A stretch of 64,000 nt of DNA, taken from NCBI GenBank assembly GCA_003255065.1, contig QAOA01006513.1, positions 261,863 to 325,862 of the forward strand, in the 5' to 3' direction. Positions 1 to 9,163 of the stretch are shown here, piece after piece. The translations under genes and the position numbers were made by a program. Source of the stretch: Cercis canadensis (Eukaryota; Streptophyta; Magnoliopsida; Fabales; Fabaceae). Position 1 is the stretch's first letter, and each line of letters starts with the position of its first letter. The notes beneath the pieces are model-generated. The model did no database searches, was not told the origin of the DNA, and was given only the letters and a program-made list of their open reading frames with translations.

Positions 1-900
1 TGCCACTTAAATGGGCCTAACTTCCTCATGACAAGTCCAAATGGGCCCAAACCAAAGCCCAATTGAAGCTAAGGCCCATGGGAACAAGTGTGCCCTAAGG
101 GCAATTTGGGTGTGCATGTAAATTTGGAGGTCTATATCAGAAGAAGGAGGCAGCCGAAATTCACAATCAAGTCATTAGATATTTTAGACAGATTTTGAGC
201 TTTCCTTAGTTCTTAAGTTTTCTTTAGATATTTTTGTAAGAACTCAGCTCCTCTTGTTCATGGAGGGCTAATCCAACATATCAATCCAGGTTTTGCTATT
301 CTGATTATTGGTTTTGAGATTATGAGTTGTTGTTCTTCATTTTAGTTGTTAATCAAAGTTCTTTCAATCCTCTGAAATATTCTGTTTGAATTGCTTAATT
401 CGGATTGGATTATTCATGTGTTCATATTCTGTTTGCATGTGATAAAAGAGGATTGTATGGTTAATTAATGGTTCTAAGCTTGGACGGATTAATTACCTTG
501 GCTGGATTCAGGACTTAGGTTAAACTGGACTTGAATGTTTGCTTAATTCATTTAGTCCCTTGTTGAACCGAATTCTGGTTGCTTAACCAGTAGACATCCA
601 TAGAACATTGAGAGGCTTCTTGAGATGTTTTAAAGGCCAAGAACATGGTTAACAATTAAATGGATCCTTGGAAATCAAGGATGGATCAAAATCAGAACTA
701 GTTAAGACTTGGATTGGTTGCTTTCTCTAAAACTCTACCACTGATAATTAATTTTCGTTAATCACATAAACAAACACAACCCCCCTGATTATATGCTTCT
801 CCATATGATTCACCAAATAGAACAATCCTTAGGTTCGACTTAGGGCTGCCCTTTGCTGCAAATAGCTTAGGAACCGACCTAAAACTTTAAGTAATTTGAG
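1..900 (+). repeat. LTR-like repeat, Athila-like relative (partial)
   Basis: The GGGCCC/AAGCCCAATT-rich stretch near 30-120, followed by a TTTGGGTGTGCA motif, resembles the corresponding part of the clear LTR at 25,158-26,502 in the same orientation. The rest, up to the start of the open frame near 900, has alternating TTAATT/GGATT-rich text like LTR sequence but does not match that LTR closely. No TG start or CA end could be fixed and the left side is cut by the window. No coding potential was seen. It is probably an older or different subfamily. Confidence 0.4.
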
Positions 901-1718
901 GAGCCTCGGCAGCTCATCACTTAGCAGATACTGGTTCTGTATATTTTACTCATAATTTGAATCATGATAATGAAATCACCTATTCAAAAGCCAAAATCAG
1001 AAAAGTCCTTTCTATTTCTGATTGGAATCAACAACCTCTCACTAAAAGAAAATTCTCAACAAAATTTTCTCATCCTCCTTTTGATTATTTCGATTATCAA
1101 AAAGCCTGGTTCAACTTCTTGTATCTAGCCCCTTATAATCATTCGTGGTTTTTGTACTTCTGTCAAAATCTTAATCCTGCATTACTTCCTTTATGGTTCA
1201 AAGAATGGTTCTTTTACTGTGGACCAATCACTCAAATTTTCGTTCCTCAGGTCTACGAAGCCTTTCTTTTATTCAGAGATAATACCCCAAAAATCCCTGA
1301 ACTCAATAAACTCTTATCTTTTTGTATCAAATTCAATGTTGCTTGGATCCTTTGTTGGTCTTATGAGTTACAACAAGATCACCTTCTTCCTCCTTACTTT
1401 CCTCCGAGATTAATCAGATTATTCAAAGTAAAATGGTGGAGACAATTTGACCATTCATTAGCAGATGTACCCAGGGTTCAAAAGTATTTCACACAGATCA
1501 ATCCCAGGACTCGAGGCAGCTCAGGAAAACAAGTTCAACAAGAGACAACCTCTTCAAAAGAAAAAACAGCACTCCTAAATGAGGTTGCCATGCTCAAGGC
1601 AAAACTCAAAGAAGTAGAATCTCAAGTAGCTTCATCAGACTCAGAAGAAATCAATTCAAGTTACACTCCTCAAAACGAAGATGACTGCTACGGAATTGAC
1701 ATCATTAGGGAATCGTGA
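900..1718 (+). pseudogene. 3'-terminal polyprotein fragment of a retroelement or pararetrovirus (5' truncated)
   Basis: The frame is open from about 900 to the TGA at 1716-1718; the start is missing, so this is the C-terminal part of something longer. Visible features are an aromatic-rich core (residues counted from 957) with FDYFDYQKAWFNFLYL around 43-58 and a WF-rich block around 80-86, then a basic stretch and a Lys/Glu heptad-like coiled coil at about 205-222, and an acidic tail. The family is not identified with confidence; I infer it follows RT/RNase H in a related, larger element. Its stop codon overlaps the first bases of the left terminal repeat, so it ends exactly where the shared non-coding region begins. 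The ORF ending at the right-hand repeat is different in sequence. Confidence 0.5.
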
Positions 1719-2024
1719 CACAGTCACCCAAAGACTGCCGTCCATGTGCAGTGATTCCATACAGCTGTAGCCATGTGCAGTGTTACTAAAAGGTTGCAGA
1801 GTTCACATCCAAACTTATCATCATATTCAACAAGTCAACAAAGTTTTATGAAGACTCCTCATCATGCCAAGTGTCCAGACAGGTGTCAATAAGAGAAGAA
1901 AAGAATGCTTCCCCACTCAACAAGTGTCATTACAAGAAGACATCATGAAAAGCTTCATCACACCTCATACAACAAGACAAGAATGGACTTCAAACCATTT
2001 GGAATCCATCCTTCCCTCAAGAGT

Positions 2025-2034
2025 CTATAAATAG
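2025..2034 (+). promoter_or_regulatory. TATA box of the left repeat
   Basis: CTATAAATAG sits about 310 bp into the repeat and about 620 bp upstream of the tRNA-Met motif. It is conserved at 9419-9428. The spacing fits a caulimovirid-type promoter followed by a long leader that reaches the primer-binding site. Confidence 0.6.
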
Positions 2035-2649
2035 ACACCTTCATCACAAGAGAAGGCAATGTAAAATATTCTCCAAATGAATGTAAATATTTGGTAGAAA
2101 ATAACCCTTAGCTTAGCCAAGTCTAGCTAACCTTTCAACCTTCTCCTTTCATCAAAGTTTCATTAAGTCATTAGCTTTCTTCAAAGCCTTTCATCAAAGC
2201 CCTTGTGCTCTCCTCAAAGTTTGTAACTTTTTCAAAGTGTATTTCAAGAAGTTTCAAAGTTGTAAGTGTTATTTTATTCAATATTAAGTTTTATTTCATT
2301 ACTTTTCATTAAGCATTCATTATCCTTCTCCTATGCTTTCCAGTGCGGACTACCGCCGGATTAGCTCCCTTTCATAAGCATTTCCCCTTCCTACTGCTTT
2401 CCAGTGCGGACTACCGCCGGATTAGCATCCCTTTTAATTTTTGAAGCTACTGTTCATTACTGTTCATGTTTACTATTCACGTTACTGTTCATAAGTTACT
2501 ATTCACTCCGAATCTCTACTCCTTCTTCACTTTTTAATTCATTTTTGCACACACTTTCTTTACATATTTTACATGTTTTGACTTAGTCATTACTCATTAA
2601 GACTTTCATAATCATTAAGTCAAAATCTAAGAGCGATCCTGCCCCCGAA

Positions 2650-2661
2650 TGGTATCAGAGC
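2650..2661 (+). promoter_or_regulatory. tRNA-Met primer-binding site (left)
   Basis: TGGTATCAGAGC is complementary to the 3' end of plant initiator tRNA-Met and is the usual minus-strand primer site of caulimovirids and many LTR elements. Here it lies inside the repeated sequence. Confidence 0.75.
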
Positions 2662-2788
2662 CTGTGCCGCCTCTTTTTGTGGTGGGGGTAATGGGTGTGT
2701 CTGTGTCCCTCTAGGTGCGTGCGTCCTCTCGTCAGTGTGTTAATTTTCATTAAACACTTTCTTCAAAAGATAAACATGAACACTCTAC

Positions 2789-2956
2789 ATGGCTAGGTGG
2801 CAGCAATACCGAGTCAGTAGATATCATGATTATGGTTTGATGGAAGATCAAGCTTTAATTAGATATTATAGAAGTCTCCTTCTCAACAAAGAGTTTCTCC
2901 AAACAGCAGATCCTTACTACATTTGGGTTTGTAGGTATCAAGTCACTTTAAGATAA
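2789..2956 (+). CDS. Small ORF (55 aa) after the leader; possible remnant of a first ORF
   Basis: ATG at 2789 opens a 55-residue frame beginning MARWQQYRVSRYHDYG and ending at TAA 2954-2956. It is rich in Tyr and Arg. Further coding-like but broken text follows to about 3170 in another frame (a stretch with NYLKKERPLETEEIQAYQQF). It lies between the primer-binding site and the movement-protein region, where caulimovirids often carry a small ORF. It is too short and degraded to name. Confidence 0.35.
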   Translation: MARWQQYRVSRYHDYGLMEDQALIRYYRSLLLNKEFLQTADPYYIWVCRYQVTLR

Positions 2957-3297
2957 AAAAGAATTGCATATCTAGCTGTCTGAGTCAGATAGTAGGGTAT
3001 TATGGTCCTTCAATAGAAAAGCTAAAACTCTCTTATTAGCTTTATAGCAATAGAGTTAATTACCTCAAAAAGGAACGTCCTTTGGAAACTGAAGAGATTC
3101 AAGCTTATCAACAATTTTCTCAATATTATTTCAAGAGACTTGTTTATCTTGCTGTCTAGATATTGTTCAAGGTATTTGTCTTAGAAGTTCATTAAGTCGG
3201 TCATAGATCTCTAAAGTCCAAGACTTTGTAAGATATTAAGACTCTAATTTTCTAAATCATTATATTTTCTTGACTTAGCGTTGGTAAGCCGGTAACC

Positions 3298-3543
3298 GTG
3301 TTCCCGGTCGTAAGTCCCAGGGGAGGCAGTGAATCCGTTGGTAAGCGGGGTGTTCCCGGTAAGTTCAAGGAAAACACTTGGTTGTTAGAGTTAAGATTGA
3401 TTATAATGTCAAGGGTGATTAAGAGATTGTTGTCTGGTAGACATGAACCTTCTAGTTCAAGTATTCAAGAACATGACTATTCATCAGATAATCAAGAGGA
3501 TGGAAGTAATAGCAGGGAAGTTGTCATTTCTCAAATAGATTAA
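3298..3543 (+). pseudogene. N-terminal part of the movement-protein reading frame
   Basis: This is in the same frame as the movement-protein ORF at 3637; the TAA at 3541-3543 is the first in-frame stop between them. A better start is the ATG at 3406 (MSRVIKRLL...), because the text before it, with its GGTAAGCCGGTAACC repeats, does not look coding. The segment is Ser-, Glu- and Asp-rich and low in hydrophobics, as expected for a disordered N-terminus ahead of a 30K-type domain. Confidence 0.5.
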
Positions 3544-3636
3544 AATCTTCAAAACTGGACTATTCCTAAAGTTTCTTCATCAGAAGTTTATCAAAAAGGT
3601 AGCTTTGATATACGTCAAAATTATGTCATCAAAACA

Positions 3637-4017
3637 GTGGAAAAAACAATAACAGTCAAAAAATCAAAAGATACGATTCATCTTCTCTCAGAAGAGATGA
3701 TTAAGAAACATCGTCAACAAGATTTCAAATATCTTCATCTAGGATTGGTTCAAGTAGCTGTCAAACCTCTACACAGAGTAGGGATAGATACTCCAATACT
3801 AGTGTACCTCAGAGATAAAAGAATCATAGATTTCAAAGAATCCGTTTTAGGAGTCATTCAATCAAATCTTCATAATGGTCCAACATATGTAGATTGTTTT
3901 CCAAACTACACTATGGGTTTAGGACATCCTGACACTTCAAAGTTTCTAGAACTCAAAATCAAATCAAAGGAAGAAAAGTTTCTTCCAGGAATAGAACACA
4001 TGGCTGTTATATTCTGA
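3637..4017 (+). pseudogene. Caulimovirid-like movement protein domain (30K superfamily)
   Basis: About 126 residues are open. The core reads YLHLGLVQVAVKPLHRVGID followed by a beta-rich stretch with VYLRDKRI, FKESVLGVIQSNL and GPTYVDCFPNY. This pattern of a 'hydrophobic-LHLG' strand, conserved basic-Leu-His-Arg, and later Arg-Asp resembles the movement-protein module at the N-terminus of pararetroviral polyproteins, which binds nucleic acid and modifies plasmodesmata in the family. It ends at TGA 4015-4017; the same frame has another TGA at 4057-4059 and then reopens to 4491. The gene is therefore broken. Homologues of this module are also known integrated in plant genomes. Confidence 0.65.
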
Positions 4018-4086
4018 ATCTGTTACAAAGTCATGAAAACCAAGATCAACATAGGTTGAATCAAACAATCTCCAAAAGATGAATCT

Positions 4087-4491
4087 TTGTTGTTAGAAGT
4101 CAATACTCAAAATTCTCAGTCAATAACCCCTAAAAGGTTAAGACATGATGAAATTTCATATGTGGATGAATGGGAAATAGAGGATGCAGTCTCTCCTAGA
4201 TCCCCAAAATATCCAGAATTAAATCAAATTTTAACATCTCCCTCAGGGAATGTTACTCTCAAATTTGGAAGGTCATACTCTTCTAGGTATGAACCCTCAA
4301 CTCATTATAGTTCTGCAAGAAGATCAATAGATTTCTCTTCAATAAGTTCATCAGGAATCAATTTTAGACCTGTCATCCCAAAGCGAGTCTATCAGAAAAC
4401 ACAAGATCAAAAGTCTCCTCATATGTCTCCTACAGCGTCTGATTTTCAAAGCCAAACTCAATGTCATATCAAAAGAATTCATTATAGATAA
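4087..4491 (+). pseudogene. Linker region downstream of the movement-protein domain
   Basis: This is in frame with the movement-protein ORF and separated from it by two in-frame TGA codons. It is Ser/Pro/Tyr-rich (YSSRYEPSTHYSSARRSIDF and similar), so probably disordered, and ends at TAA 4489-4491. The coding text continues in the next frame (IIDKDYLREEF... at about 4470-4510), so a small indel lies near 4465-4493. Confidence 0.5.
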
Positions 4492-4493
4492 AG

Positions 4494-5101
4494 ATTATCT
4501 TAGGGAGGAATTCATGAGAAATTACAATAGAGAGAAAAGACACTGGTATGTCAATACATTCAGTAAAAAGATTCAACAATATTACAAAATGTTCTATTAT
4601 GATAAGTTAGAATGTGCTAAGATCAACATTCCTTTCTTCGAATGGTTTGAAGTTTATGCTAAGAAAAATTATATACCTTATCCTTTTACAACATCTAAGG
4701 AAATCAATATGAATACCAGGATAGCTCAAAATTGGAAAACCTCATCAAATACAACTGTCACTACAGTTCATCCTCCTTTAGAAGAAATTATTGTCAAAAA
4801 TGTTCATCAAGAAGAAGTAATTGCTTCACCTTTCAAAATGAGTCATGGTTCTGATAAAGACAATCTTTCATTAAAGGATGTCAAGAATATTCAATATCAG
4901 AATAATTACACAAATCAAATACTCAAAACTGTTTCATATCAAATGACTAGAGTAGAGAATACACTCTCTTCCCTTCCTTCATTAAATAATTCATCAGATC
5001 TTCCCCCATTAAGTCGTCCTTTAGGTCCTTTTTCATTAGGTCCTTCTTCATCAAAGTCTCCTTCTTCTCCTTCAATATCTTTCAATAAATCAGAAATTTA
5101 G
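4494..5101 (+). pseudogene. Spacer between movement protein and capsid region
   Basis: Open to TAG 5099-5101. The N-terminal half is rich in Tyr, Trp and Phe (REKRHWYVNTF, FFEWFEVYAKKNYIPYPF), a pattern I associate with the movement-protein/capsid junction in plant pararetrovirus-like polyproteins. The C-terminal half is Ser/Pro/Leu-rich, with PLSRPLGPFSLGPSSSKSPS. The same frame continues through the stop into the capsid-like ORF. Confidence 0.45.
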
Positions 5102-5116
5102 CAACCTATTTATAGG

Positions 5117-5815
5117 ATGCCAAACTTTTCAAAAATGAAAGACATTAGGTTTGGTAATGAAGATGCTTTAAACCTAATAGTCGATAAACTCAATAAGTTA
5201 GAAAAGAAACAATCAATCAATATGATCAATCAAGAAGAAGAAGAATTAGCTGTCAATAAAGTTTTAAAACAGAATCTGAGATTAGGTCGAAGAACTTATC
5301 AAACCAGGAATTATTATCCTAGACCTACTCTTTCAGATATTCAATTTGAGGAAAGAAGTCAATATGTCTATAGTAGTTATGATGGAACTAGTATCTATGA
5401 GTGGAATATTGATGGTATGAGCGAACATGAGATATTAAATCATACTACTGAAATTCTCATGGCAGTAAATGCTTTTAGAATTAAAATTCCTTCAGCAGAT
5501 TTAAGGAATATCCTTAAAATCATCATTAGTGGTTTCACTGGTCAACTCAAAGGTTGGTGGGATAATTATCTCACTGAAGATCAAAGATTAGAAATAGAAA
5601 CTTCAATAGATCCTGAAACTGATAGTTCAACATGCATAGAACTTTTGATCTATGCCATCATTAAACATTTTATAGGTGAATCTCAAAGCTTTCAAGATAA
5701 GTCATTAGAAATCTTAACCAACTTAAGATGTAGAGAACTCTCAGACTTAAGATTGTATAAAGATGTCTTTTTCTCAAAAGTGTTCTTAAGAAGTGATTGC
5801 AATTTAGCTTATTGA
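5117..5815 (+). pseudogene. Capsid/gag-like core region
   Basis: About 232 residues end at TGA 5813-5815. The centre has YEWNIDGMSEHEILNHTTEI and then a helical block with the GWWDNYL motif, the arrangement seen in gag/capsid cores of retroelements and caulimovirids, followed by YAIIKHFIGESQSFQDKSLE. The frame is continuous into the next ORF, where KFICGLP-type text follows the stop. The position just upstream of the zinc knuckle supports a capsid role. The stop looks like a single nonsense change. Confidence 0.55.
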
Positions 5816-5872
5816 AAAGAGAAGTTTATCTGTGGTCTTCCTAAGCTATTTGCAGAAAAAGTCAAAGAAAGG

Positions 5873-6298
5873 TTGAGAAATTATGAAACTCAACAAGGAT
5901 TATCATTAACTCAAGTCTATGAATCTTCATCTTATGGTCAGTTAGTTAGTGCTGTCAATCAAGAAATCATGGTTGAGTGTAATGATATTAAATTCAAAAA
6001 TAAAATTCAAAAAGATAGTCATAAAAGGAAGAATGAACTAGGAAATATTTGTAATCAAATGGGATTTGATACAAATTTAGTTCCTCCTTCATCAAGAGAT
6101 AAGAAAAATCAAAAGTCCTTTAGAAAAGACTTTAGTTATAGGAAGTTCAATAAAAGAAGAACAAATCATGATAGAAATGAATCAAAACCTTTCAAAGAAT
6201 CTTCAAAGAAGAGTTCAACGTCTAGAAAGTCATTCAAAAATCCTGTCTGTTATAGATGTGGTCAAGTAGGACATTACAAGAGTAATTGTCCGATGTGA
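5873..6298 (+). pseudogene. Capsid C-terminus with CCHC zinc knuckle
   Basis: The C-terminal motif CYRCGQVGHYKSNC (C-x2-C-x4-H-x4-C) at about residues 126-139 is a retroviral-type zinc knuckle that binds genomic RNA. It is preceded by a strongly basic region rich in Lys, Arg and Ser (RKFNKRRTNHDRNESKPF). The listed start is a TTG: the frame is really continuous with the ORF before it. TGA 6296-6298 directly after the knuckle is in frame with the protease ORF that follows, with no further stop between. Confidence 0.7.
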
Positions 6299-6352
6299 AC
6301 TAAGATCAATTCATTAAACATTAGTGATTCATTAAAGAAAGAATTAAGTAAA

Positions 6353-8593
6353 TTGTTCATTAACAATATTTCAGACTCAGAGAATGAATCTGAAAAGGAA
6401 TCATCAGATAGGAATTCTGAAAATCAAATAAAAAATATTTTTCAAATTCAAGAAGAATCATCTGCTTCAGAATCTTCTGAAACTGAAAAAGATGAACCCT
6501 GTATTCAAAATTGCAAGGATCCAGATTGCAATGGAACTTGCAAATCAAAGTCAATAAATGTTATTTCATCAGAAGCTAGTTTCCTCATAGATGTCATAGA
6601 AAAGATAGAAGATGATGAAATCAAAAGGCAATATCTTTTGAAATTAAAAGATATCTTAGATAAAGAGAAACCTAGCTTTCCTGACATCAAACCAATAAGT
6701 CTTAGTGCTATTCTGTCAAAAATGAATTCAAAACAACAGGTTGTTACTGTCAAAGATATTCAAAATGAAATCAAAGAAGTCAAAGAAGAAATTAAGCAAC
6801 CAAAGCAAGATCAGAGCCGAATAGAATTAGATTTGCTTAATTTGTCATTAAAGAATCATATCAATAGTCAAGAGTCTAGTCAAAAGGATGAAGATGAAGA
6901 TGTTGATCAATCTTCAGATTCTCATGAAACTTATCTCAATATCATCAATAGGATTCAAATTCAAAAATGGTATTGTAAAATATCATTAATCATTAATGAA
7001 GAATATCATAAGAGTTTCATTGCCCTGATAGACTCAGGTGCAGACATGAACTGCATTCAAGAAGGTCTAATTCCTACTAAGTACTATGAAAAGACTTTAG
7101 AGTCTTTAACTAGTGCTAATGGTTCAAAACTTTATATAGATTTCAAATTAACCAAGGCTCAAATTTGCAATAAAGGTATTTGTTTCAAAAATACTTTTAT
7201 TTTGGTCAAAAACATTTCAACACCTGTTATCTTAGGAACTCCTTTCCTAACTCAAATTTATCCTTTTCATGTAACATCTCAGGGAGTACATACTCTTCAA
7301 AGAGGTAAAGAAATCATATTTGAATTTCTCACCCCTATGAAAAACAAAGATGTTGATGAAATTCAAAATAGTTCAATATCTGTTATCAACATGATATTCA
7401 AAAATCAAGAAGTTCATTACATACCTCTCGATAAAGTTTTTCAAAAGATTAGGTTTCAAATACTTAACAATTTATTAAGTTGTTTCTATAATATATTCAA
7501 ATTTGTTCCTTCACCTTATAGGATATTACTGTTTATACTAATCAGATTAGTTTTGCAGATGGATCCCCATGGATTGATGTATTTTGTTGACAAAGTTTTA
7601 CCTGTCTGGCCTAAAGAGTCTAATCTTCATTACAGAGGTAATTTAGAGGGACTAGATAATAGTGAAACAGTAATATTAGATGCTATTTGGAATATTAGTG
7701 ACTTTAATAATAAGTCATTAGTCTTGCAAGTAGTAGCAGACTATTTTCGTTTTTCTCATCATAAATTTCATCACAAAACTTGTCGTACTTGTGGAACAAA
7801 TGAATATTTTCTTAATGATATTACTGCCAATAATCTTGAGCTGATCAAAGAGAATGAACTTCTCAAAAGGCAAGTTGAAGCCCTATCAGCCCAACTGGCT
7901 CATAGTGGAATATCATCATCATCCCTGCTGGATGAAAGCAGATTCAAAGAACTTGATGCTTTAGAGGATATAACTTTAGCCCCACTGGCTAAAGCAAAAG
8001 GTAAGACAAGCAAGAGTGCTATCTTAGCCCCACTGGCTAAAGATAAGGGTAAAAGTGAGATGAGAGAGAGCGTCAGAACTTTAGCCCCATTGGCTAAAGG
8101 AAAAGAAAAAATTCTAACTTTAACCCCACTGGTTAAAGCAAAAATAGAAAGAGAAACGAAAAAATCAAGAGTTTTCTTCTTCTCCCACAGTTTTCTCAAT
8201 CAGTTACCAGATGCTGATTGCAGAGAATATGTTCATCAAACTCTTCAAGAGACTAAGCTCAACAGGAAAGAATTTATTCAAAAGGCTTTAATTGAATTCG
8301 CCTGTAACTACAAACTCATTCCAGGTATGACTTGGACATGGGAATGTTATCATGGTCTCAAAACCCTTGAATGTCTCAAAACAGACCCTTTGTGTACAGA
8401 AATTCCCCCTTCCATGCCTGATTGTAAATGTCACCTTACCTATAGCATATGTAGAGCCTCATTAGATCTCTCCCAATATCTTCCTGTCACAATCTATTTC
8501 AACAAAGAACCAATAGTTTTAACTCCTCAAAAGCTTTTAGATTATGGATATCTTGCCAATATTCTCATTACCAACCCTGATCAATCAAAATAA
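6353..8593 (+). pseudogene. Aspartic protease followed by an unrecognised long ORF (no RT)
   Basis: The first part is acidic and Ser-rich, then a retropepsin-like domain: ALIDSGADMNCI with the catalytic Asp near residue 227 and the second strand VILGTPFL at about 290. From about residue 350 the sequence no longer resembles any retroelement enzyme: no Y-x-D-D, no RNase H. It contains a hydrophobic stretch (about 375-405), a Cys pair CRTC near 479, a Leu/Glu-rich coiled coil (about 496-520), four imperfect copies of LAPLAKxKGK (about 541-596), and a C-terminal domain with Cys and Trp (MTWTWECYHGL, CKCHLTYSICRASL). It ends at TAA 8591-8593, but the same frame reopens. I do not recognise this C-terminal protein. 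Confidence 0.6.
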
Positions 8594-9163
8594 TTTGGAA
8601 GAAAACTGTCTCATTGTATTATACATGCCTTTAATAAGTTTCCTCCAAAACGGTATGTCGAGCTACTCATTCAAAGTAAAGCCCCAGAATGGATCAAAGG
8701 AATTTGTTATCCTGCTCAACACAAAATTCTTCTCAAAAAACATCTAGTCAAACCTTACCTTCTCTCCTCTGAGTATCCTTGGCCTTGTCATAATCTTTCT
8801 TTACGAAAGCAAATTAGACATTGGAGAGCTAGTTCTATTGCAAAAGAGCTTTCCATTAAATATCAAACCCTTGTTGCAGAAGATTTTAATCAAAAAATAT
8901 ATTCAGATTTAACCATTCCTGAAGTTCCTTTCAAAATTCGGACTGATTTTCAACAGTTAGTCGATCATTATTTTCAAAAGAATCATGCCGAAGATTTAGA
9001 AGCATTTCATCTTTTCTATCAAGATGCAGAGGCAGATGACAGATTTGATTACTGGAATACTGCTTGTGATGCAGAATACCAAGATATCATTACAATGGAA
9101 TGGAATCGTGACACAGTCACCCAAAGACTGCTGTCCATGTGCAGTGATTCCACACAGCTGTAG
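8594..9163 (+). pseudogene. C-terminal continuation of the unrecognised ORF
   Basis: This stretch is in the same frame as 6353-8593 and fully open after the TAA at 8591-8593. It encodes about 190 residues, including PEWIKGICYPAQH, a basic helix HWRASSIAKELS and an acidic C-terminus. The frame runs into the right-hand terminal repeat and stops at about 9163. The lack of further stops over about 570 bp suggests that the TAA is a late nonsense mutation in what was one protein. Function unknown. Confidence 0.5.

Larger units (their letters stand above)
1716..2718 (+). repeat. Left terminal repeat of the pararetrovirus-like element
   Basis: It matches 9109-10,029 almost throughout, from the TGACACAGTCACC start to CTAGGTGC at the right edge. 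It differs from the right copy by a short extra segment near 2070 and by a duplicated segment of about 60 bp around 2337-2428, where the CCAGTGCGGACTACCGCCGG motif occurs twice. It carries a TATA box, a pyrimidine-rich leader, several ACTGTTCAT/ACTATTCAC motifs at about 2450-2510 and the primer-binding motif near its right end. This arrangement is that of a pararetroviral intergenic region with promoter and long leader. Confidence 0.7.

Noticed and set aside
2650..2661. tRNA gene
   Set aside because: Only the 12-base complement of the tRNA 3' end is present; no cloverleaf.
6360..8199. Minus-strand ORFs at 6360-6554, 6505-6753 and 7900-8199
   Set aside because: Antisense shadows of the protease/unknown ORF; the last mirrors the Lys-Ala-Pro-Leu repeats.
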